60,264 nt of DNA. It comes from an uncultured Clostridia bacterium (lineage in GTDB: Bacteria; Bacillota; Clostridia; UBA1381). Every line of letters begins with the position of its first letter. The stretch's first letter is position 1. The notes under the pieces are model-generated. The model saw only the letters and a program-made list of their open reading frames with translations. It did no database searches and had not been told where the DNA came from. Shown one piece after another: positions 55,901 through 60,264 of this stretch. The position numbers were made by a program, and so were the translations under genes. The stretch spans positions 1 to 60,264 of the forward strand of contig CANQDD010000016.1 of the NCBI GenBank assembly GCA_947591315.1, in the 5' to 3' direction.

Positions 55901-57889
55901 GTTCGTCGGGATTTTTGCGGAAACCACAACGTTTACTTTTCCCTTGTCAGGATCTATATAATTATCCGTATCCGTTGGCTTAAATTGATATTCGCATGAT
56001 ACGACCGTGCTCTCTCCCGTACTTATCTCTTGATCACCGTTTACCCAATCCCATGTGCCTTTGACTTCCTCATGTGAATGTGAATTTACATACATACCCG
56101 ATATTTTCGAGGTCGAAAGCTTGGCGCCGTCGCTTATACCCGTCGCCGAAACGGTGTTTACCCGCGGTGTGGTTTTATTGACGGTTATGCCTGTGTTGGT
56201 GCCCGGTTTAAGGGAAACCTTATAATTGCTGTTGCTCGTTTCCGTAACGGCTGTGAAAGGATATTGTGTGCCGCCGTTGACGATTGCGTCCTTAGCCATA
56301 CCGGCGCTTGTGACATCGACGCCGAGCTGTGCCGCCGTCTTGTTTTCTTCGAGTAATTGATCGCCGGAGTACACTTTGCACGTAATATCCGCGGCGGTAA
56401 GCTCCTGACCGTAAAACTTCTCGGTGCTCTGCGGCTCGACATAGACTGTCCTTTTGGAAATGTCTATTTTAAGTTTGCAGATATTCCAAATCATGCTTCT
56501 GCTGTTGTAGCAGCGCGTCAGGATTTCCGCCGTATGAGTGCCTACCGCAAGTCCCTTTTTCGGGGTGATAACAAGCTCCGCGTAGTTTACCCATGTTTCG
56601 CCGTGCTCTTCTTCCGCGCTTTTTACGTCGGCGGCGGAGGGTATGTAGAATTGGGTGCCGCCGCCGTTAAGACCGCCGGCATCGTACATCAGCTTCGCGT
56701 GCTCTTTATCGGCGTTCATGTTGTTCAGCTTTAGGTCAAAATTGTCGTTGTCCGACTTTATCTGAATGTATTCACGCACGTTACCCTTGTTTACAAGATG
56801 AAGCGTGAGGGAATCCGCCGCCTCCGTCGGATTGTATTCGACTTTTTTGGGTGCTTCCGTGCTGCCCGCGAGGACGTTAAACGACGCGGCCTCCGGTGAA
56901 CCGGTCGGAGCTATCGTCGGAAACGCGCTCTTTTCGCCGGCGGTGTCCGTCGTAATGTCGTACTCGTAGGACTTCGGCTCCGTGAGTATAGCTTGGAGCG
57001 TTATCTCGTTGTCGTCCTTATTTTCGTCGGCAAAGTCTTTTTCGCCGTCATCACGAAGGTAGTCGCCGATCGCTCCGCTGAGGTTGTCGGGACCTTCCTT
57101 TTTGGTTACAACGCGCCAGCCCGAAACTACCTTTTCCGGCTTCTCTTTCTCAACCGCATCGGTGCAGTCAGCCTTCGGCGCAATAATCGCCGGCATATCT
57201 CCGACCATCGCAAGCTCCTGTATCTGTTCTTGCGCATCCTGTTCCATAGGGCATTTCAGCTTATAGCCGTCGGCTTTGTCTTGCTCGCTGAGCGTGTATG
57301 TAACGTGTACAATCTTAATTTCTTTCGGTTCACCTTGTTGTTCCTTCGGCATGTTTTTGGTTGTATCAAAGTCTGTCGGTCTTTCCGTTGTCTGAAGCTT
57401 CTGCAGCGTTGCTTTATATTCGCCGACCTGATAATCAACCGTTGCGTCCTGCTCAAACAGGTCGCCCTCTGCCTGTCCTATCTGCCAGCCGTGGTAGCGG
57501 TGCTGCTTGCCTTCAACCTCGTCCTTAACGATACCCGAAATGTCATTCTCGGGAACGATTGTCGCCGGCTGGTGCGGGCTTGCGCTCGGGCCGTGCGTCG
57601 GGCGCGAGATTTCAATTTGATAGTAGCTGCCGTCCAGCTCATACGTCCTTGACTTCTTATCGTAATTCGCCTCATGGTCTATTGCGGTGTTAAACTCCGC
57701 CCACAGCAAATTTGTCGGTATGCTTTCCGAGTCCTGAAAAATGCTGTACGTCTGCGGATGTGCTCTGAACCTCATTGATGTTATCCGGACGGGTTCCTCC
57801 GCCGCTGCCGCGGTAATAAGGCTTGTCGGCAATATTGATATGATCATCGCCAGTGCGGCGATGAGCGCCGTAAATTTTTTTGCTTTCAT
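53000..57889 (-). CDS. Large secreted multidomain surface protein
   Basis: 1,629 residues, intact. Signal MKAKKFTALIAALAMIISIL with cleavage near ITAAAAEE. An N-terminal unknown region (to about 330), then repeated YDG/MBG-type beta domains (KTYNGKPQSPSFTWERIG; VNKAYDGTTDAEINPDNVTF; KEVTYDGNAHAITATSTV), Big-like (PTQVYMAQGDEKTISVEKSD) and a fibronectin-III-like segment (DITSTGATLNGSIEITTHGD), ending KAFLWNTKTCEALEKAVDAA. No SLH, LPXTG or lipobox anchor. An adhesin-like or polysaccharide-associated role is inferred. Twenty-one nt downstream of the aldo/keto reductase, so possibly co-transcribed. Confidence 0.85.
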   Translation of the reverse strand: MKAKKFTALIAALAMIISILPTSLITAAAAEEPVRITSMRFRAHPQTYSIFQDSESIPTNLLWAEFNTAIDHEANYDKKSRTYELDGSYYQIEISRPTHGPSASPHQPATIVPENDISGIVKDEVEGKQHRYHGWQIGQAEGDLFEQDATVDYQVGEYKATLQKLQTTERPTDFDTTKNMPKEQQGEPKEIKIVHVTYTLSEQDKADGYKLKCPMEQDAQEQIQELAMVGDMPAIIAPKADCTDAVEKEKPEKVVSGWRVVTKKEGPDNLSGAIGDYLRDDGEKDFADENKDDNEITLQAILTEPKSYEYDITTDTAGEKSAFPTIAPTGSPEAASFNVLAGSTEAPKKVEYNPTEAADSLTLHLVNKGNVREYIQIKSDNDNFDLKLNNMNADKEHAKLMYDAGGLNGGGTQFYIPSAADVKSAEEEHGETWVNYAELVITPKKGLAVGTHTAEILTRCYNSRSMIWNICKLKIDISKRTVYVEPQSTEKFYGQELTAADITCKVYSGDQLLEENKTAAQLGVDVTSAGMAKDAIVNGGTQYPFTAVTETSNSNYKVSLKPGTNTGITVNKTTPRVNTVSATGISDGAKLSTSKISGMYVNSHSHEEVKGTWDWVNGDQEISTGESTVVSCEYQFKPTDTDNYIDPDKGKVNVVVSAKIPTNLQAKPSSLTKTYNGKPQSPSFTWERIGSFREDLVTVTYKKVEDGNLSFDGEDYTDYKAEAPTEAGIYKVHATCPETDSSVRAYSAGDTTAIFTIAPLTLQPNFSGSVVNKAYDGTTDAEINPDNVTFKNKVNSADVVKIKKSAISKATFADAGYDPHYPKTVTINVDCKDALEGANASNYTLGEGLSTYHTTGYISSQRPIKLELTGENKTITKPYGVSFVLTAQNYQAAAAGQPENGGLVNTGSISDVKATLTATDSNGADGMAVDAAVGSYTVKATTPPVSGYNYSITDDALGTLEVVRANPKVEGSVTAPNGKAGNTLSSVKPEGAFVNENNASMKVQGDLHWKAPQTQLREGKQSYEWEFVPTDNKNYNTVSGTAYVTAGDKEPVPITFDETNTNKEVTYDGNAHAITATSTVQGTEITIEYRKTDIALHSETTETDEWLRAAPKDAGTYEVRATAEVTGANAQTYAGNVETTTLTILQAEPEGSVKAGNVDRGAYLSDSTLTPSFTGVDGEPLAGEVMWRYQDGIQPGMILVDSSKDYEWEFDPTDDNYKSVRGTSKVEFNIDTRKAEAEIYNLPEGYDEGIGDYARVNVDNVNLKAGDKIQFFRDAQMTDPESDIIEITEEMSGRTKVNIDDDALNTGSGVLYLHIEGSSAVAEIPYKTQIGFRLNPTQVYMAQGDEKTISVEKSDDSYVLQGTEWTVPQDSAVDVTPAQDGASATVTGTAEAGNATLTVTATFAHPDPLETEKTVTTTNYVTVTITSEQAPDYAYTTNAATDITSTGATLNGSIEITTHGDTIKPSAVGMFLIWEQGSDEKIRYGDKSPIVFSEAGEHEYSLAVDGLKPDTTYVYQAIGMAGETVTNGAEVTFKTNPAINAEPLSITSEGKATAKIKNTGSTTMEISLIAASYDADGRLVGINMETQLVEVNGESEITTDVPDTGTKLKAFLWNTKTCEALEKAVDAAQ

Positions 57890-57910
57890 AAATGTTCCTC
57901 CTTAATTCTG

Positions 57911-59032
57911 TCACTCAAACATATCCGCGCATTTTGCGAGATTGTCGATTATCTTGATGTGCTGCGGGCATACGCGCTCGCACTGTCCGCACCTTACGCA
58001 GTCGGACGCGCGTCTACCCTCCGGCGCGGCTTTTGCGTAGTCCTTCGCCGCCTCGTCCGCATGACCGCCGAGCCGCTTGTTCGCAGCCGCGAAAATATCG
58101 GGTATCGCTATTTTCTTCGGGCAGCCGCCGGTGCAGTAGTGACACGCCGTGCAAGGGATAGCCGACAATTTGTCCAAAATCTTCTGCGCCTCGCGTATTA
58201 TAGCCTGTTCCTCATCGTTAAGCGGCTTAAAGTCCTTCATGTACGACAGGTTGTCGCTCATCTGCTCCGTGTTCGACATTCCCGACAGCACCGTTAAAAT
58301 GCCGTCGAGCGACGCGACGAAGCGTATCGCCCACGACGCGTATGAAGCGTCGGGGTTGTAGTCCTTAAACAGCTTCTTTATCTCCTCCGGCGGGTCGGCA
58401 AGCGTGCCGCCCTTAACGGGCTCCATTACGACTATCGAAACGCCGTGAGCGCGCGCCGTCTCGTAGTTCGCGCGGGACATTACCTTCGGATTTTCCCAGT
58501 CCGCGTAGTTGAGCTGGAGCTGCACAAAATCCACCTCGGGGTGCCCGTTCAGCACGCTGTCGAGCACCTCCGGCGAGTCGTGGAACGAAAATCCCACGTG
58601 TTTTATAAGTCCCTTTTCCTTCTGCTCCTTCACAAAGTCCCAAATGCCGTAGCTGTCGAACGTGCCGCGGTTCTTCGCTGACACGGCGTGGAGCAGGTAG
58701 TAATCGAAATACCCCGCTCCCGTGCGCTCAAGGCTTGTGAAAAACTGCTGCTTCGCGCTTTTTTCGTCATGCGACATCATATTCACGTTCAGCTTTGTCG
58801 CGAGCGTGTAAGAGTCACGCGGGTGTCTGTCAACGAGCGCGATTTTTGTGTCTGCTTCCGATGTTCCGTACACGTACGCGGTATCGAAATATGTAAATCC
58901 CGCGTCGAGGAACATATCCACCATTTCCTTTGTCTGTTCAATGTCCGTTACGTCGTCCTTCTTGGGCAGGCGCATAAGTCCGAAGCCGAGCTTCGGCGTG
59001 TCCTTTCCGAAATAATCCGACAATGTTATCAA
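57911..59032 (-). CDS. Aldo/keto reductase with C-terminal ferredoxin-type clusters
   Basis: 373 residues. TIM-barrel AKR part: LGFGLMRLPKK, GFTYFDTAYVYGTSEADTK (catalytic Asp/Tyr), TKLNVNMM, YFDYYLLHAVS, HVGFSFHDSPEVLD and VVMEPVKGGTLADP. The last 90 residues add two cysteine clusters, CTACHYCTGGCPKKIAIPD and CVRCGQCERVCPQHI, expected to hold [4Fe-4S] centres. Typical of anaerobic Firmicutes; the electron donor and substrate are not identifiable. Twenty-nine nt downstream of the histidine kinase. Confidence 0.94.
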   Translation of the reverse strand: MITLSDYFGKDTPKLGFGLMRLPKKDDVTDIEQTKEMVDMFLDAGFTYFDTAYVYGTSEADTKIALVDRHPRDSYTLATKLNVNMMSHDEKSAKQQFFTSLERTGAGYFDYYLLHAVSAKNRGTFDSYGIWDFVKEQKEKGLIKHVGFSFHDSPEVLDSVLNGHPEVDFVQLQLNYADWENPKVMSRANYETARAHGVSIVVMEPVKGGTLADPPEEIKKLFKDYNPDASYASWAIRFVASLDGILTVLSGMSNTEQMSDNLSYMKDFKPLNDEEQAIIREAQKILDKLSAIPCTACHYCTGGCPKKIAIPDIFAAANKRLGGHADEAAKDYAKAAPEGRRASDCVRCGQCERVCPQHIKIIDNLAKCADMFE

Positions 59033-59061
59033 CCCCTTTGCAATAATTACGGTCGTCCGCC

Positions 59062-60264
59062 CTACTTCAAAATCTGTCTCAGTGTCTCCGTCAGTTTTCC
59101 TACGTTGATCGGTTTCGCTATATGCTCGTTCATACCGTTTTTGAACGCTTCCTCGCGGTCGTCGTCAAAAGCGTTCGCCGTCATTGCGACGATCGGTATG
59201 TCCGCAAGCTCCTTGTTTTCGAGCGCGCGTATCGTACGCGTCGCCTCGTAGCCGTTCATTATCGGCATCTGTATATCCATAAGCACAGCGTCATAGTAGC
59301 CGGGCTCTGAATTTTTAACCTTATCCACGGCGACGCTGCCGTCAACGGCAGTCTCGACCGTGAAGCCGCTTTCCGAAAGTATTTCCTCGGCTATTTCGCG
59401 GTTTAACGCGTTGTCCTCGACGAGGAGCAGACGCTTGCCCTTTAGGTCGTCGAGCTTCGGTATAACGGGCGCGTCGTCCGCGTTCTTGTCGCTCTTGCCA
59501 AGCGCCGATATAAGCGTGTCGCGCAGCTCCGACATAAACAGCGGCTTGTTGCACATCGCCGTAACGTTCACGTCGCCCATTTCGTCCTTAACTACATTGA
59601 GGTCGTACGCCGTCAGTATTATGATCGGCACGGTGTCGCCGACTATCGAGCGTATCTGTCTCGCGACCTCAAGTCCGCCCAGATCCGGCAGCGCCCAGTC
59701 TATTATGTACACGTAAAACTCGTCGCCCATTTCGACCGCCTGTTTCGCGCGGAGCACCGCTTCCTTGCCACGCAGCGTCCACTCGGAGCGCATACCGATA
59801 CGCATGAGCATTTTCGCGACGCTGTCACACGTCGTGAAGCTGTCGTCAACAACGAGCGCGCGCAGTCCTTCAAGCTCGTGTATACGTCCGAACTTCTTCG
59901 GCTCGCTCACGAGGCGGAGCTTCAGATTTATAATAAACTCCGTACCCTTTCCGCACTCGCTCTGCACCTCTATCGTTCCGCCCATCGCGTCGACTATGCT
60001 CTTGGCTATGGGCATTCCGAGACCCGTGCCCTGTATACCGCTCACAGTCGAGTTTCTCTCTCGCTCGAACGGCTCGAATACATGCTTCAAAAATTCCTCG
60101 CTCATGCCTATGCCGGTGTCCTTTATATGTATCTCGTACGACGCGTAGCCCTTCGGCGCGCCCGGCTTTTGAGCTATCGTGAGCGATACCGTTCCGCCCG
60201 CGGGCGTGAATTTTATCGCGTTGCTCAAAAGGTTTAAAAGCATTTGATTTACGTGCAGCTTGTC
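59062..60264 (-). CDS. Hybrid sensor histidine kinase with two receiver domains, 5' end cut by window
   Basis: The visible 400 residues start in the HATPase domain: NQMLLNLLSNAIKFTPAGGT (N box), HIKDTGIGMSEEFLKHVFEP (D/F boxes), GTGLGMPIAKSIVDAMGGTI (G box). Two receiver domains follow: ALVVDDSFTT with phospho-Asp in YIIDWALPD and Lys in CNKPL, then RLLLVEDNALNREI with Asp in VLMDIQMPIMNGYEATR and Lys in AKPI. The kinase core, dimerisation His and any sensor lie outside. No Hpt domain is at the C-terminus, so the partner phosphotransfer protein is elsewhere or phosphoryl flow ends in the receivers. Confidence 0.93.
   Translation of the reverse strand, partial: DKLHVNQMLLNLLSNAIKFTPAGGTVSLTIAQKPGAPKGYASYEIHIKDTGIGMSEEFLKHVFEPFERERNSTVSGIQGTGLGMPIAKSIVDAMGGTIEVQSECGKGTEFIINLKLRLVSEPKKFGRIHELEGLRALVVDDSFTTCDSVAKMLMRIGMRSEWTLRGKEAVLRAKQAVEMGDEFYVYIIDWALPDLGGLEVARQIRSIVGDTVPIIILTAYDLNVVKDEMGDVNVTAMCNKPLFMSELRDTLISALGKSDKNADDAPVIPKLDDLKGKRLLLVEDNALNREIAEEILSESGFTVETAVDGSVAVDKVKNSEPGYYDAVLMDIQMPIMNGYEATRTIRALENKELADIPIVAMTANAFDDDREEAFKNGMNEHIAKPINVGKLTETLRQILK

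Overview
The window reads as chromosomal DNA of an anaerobic, endospore-forming Gram-positive bacterium of the Clostridia (my inference: a gut Oscillospiraceae/Christensenellales-like lineage). The reasons are a SipL spore-coat morphogenesis gene, SLH-domain and signal-peptide surface proteins, strong AGGAGG ribosome sites, TTGACA/TATAAT promoters with 16-17 bp spacers, and Firmicutes gene families such as DUF421/DUF4363 and YerC. GC content looks close to 50% in housekeeping genes and lower in a few accessory patches.

Left part (1-8.6 kb), mostly minus strand: a tryptophan operon trpD-trpC-trpF-trpA in which trpB is absent between trpF and trpA. Then come an RpiB-type isomerase with its own promoter, and an ung-coaE-lytic transglycosylase-cytidylate-kinase-like-uppP run behind one promoter. 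A shared MsmK/UgpC sugar-ABC ATPase and a large secreted GH53 galactanase follow (to 11.6 kb), pointing to growth on plant galactan. At 11.7-13.1 kb is a small, more AT-rich accessory patch: a JAMM/JAB-domain protein with a 49-residue partner, and a decayed secreted-protein fragment.

Centre (13-28.9 kb): a secreted single-pass protein, argC-argB-proS, DUF421/DUF4363, yerC-methyltransferase, gyrA with two cyclophilin genes, a ClC channel, a CmpB-type membrane protein and sipL behind a sigma-E-like promoter. Structured intergenic repeats lie at 14.6, 24.8, 29.0 and 50.8 kb. Directly after sipL (28.88-28.99 kb) is a compact candidate small-RNA gene with its own promoter and terminator.

The most interesting region is 29.4-48 kb. 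An operon encodes a periplasmic-binding-fold lipoprotein (split by a frameshift at an A7 slippery heptamer), a short HlyD-type adaptor, an ABC exporter with an N-terminal C39 double-glycine peptidase, and a second ABC exporter: the layout of an NHLP/NHLM-type bacteriocin export system. Converging on it, after a bidirectional terminator, is a 46-codon gene with a perfect ribosome site encoding a peptide with a textbook VTGG double-glycine leader. This peptide gene starts 15 nt behind the stop of a giant (over 2,300 residue) SLH-anchored surface protein. The giant gene is frameshifted near 42.2 kb and truncated at 43.1 kb, where it is joined head to head with a GLUG/Ig/cohesin-like surface gene that also lacks its 5' end and carries three more frame breaks. 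The exporter genes themselves are intact.

Right part (48-60.3 kb): a zinc-ribbon protein that seems to start at ATA, a PlsC/phospholipase-C-like/cysteine-peptidase-like operon with a consensus promoter, tRNA-Arg(ACG), ogt, then a minus-strand run reading hybrid histidine kinase (partial), aldo/keto reductase with ferredoxin-type clusters, a 1,629-residue secreted multidomain protein, an L,D-transpeptidase-like protein and a nitroreductase. A short motif GGGGACACTAAA recurs within trpA/trpF/trpC and again as a perfect palindrome between ogt and the nitroreductase.
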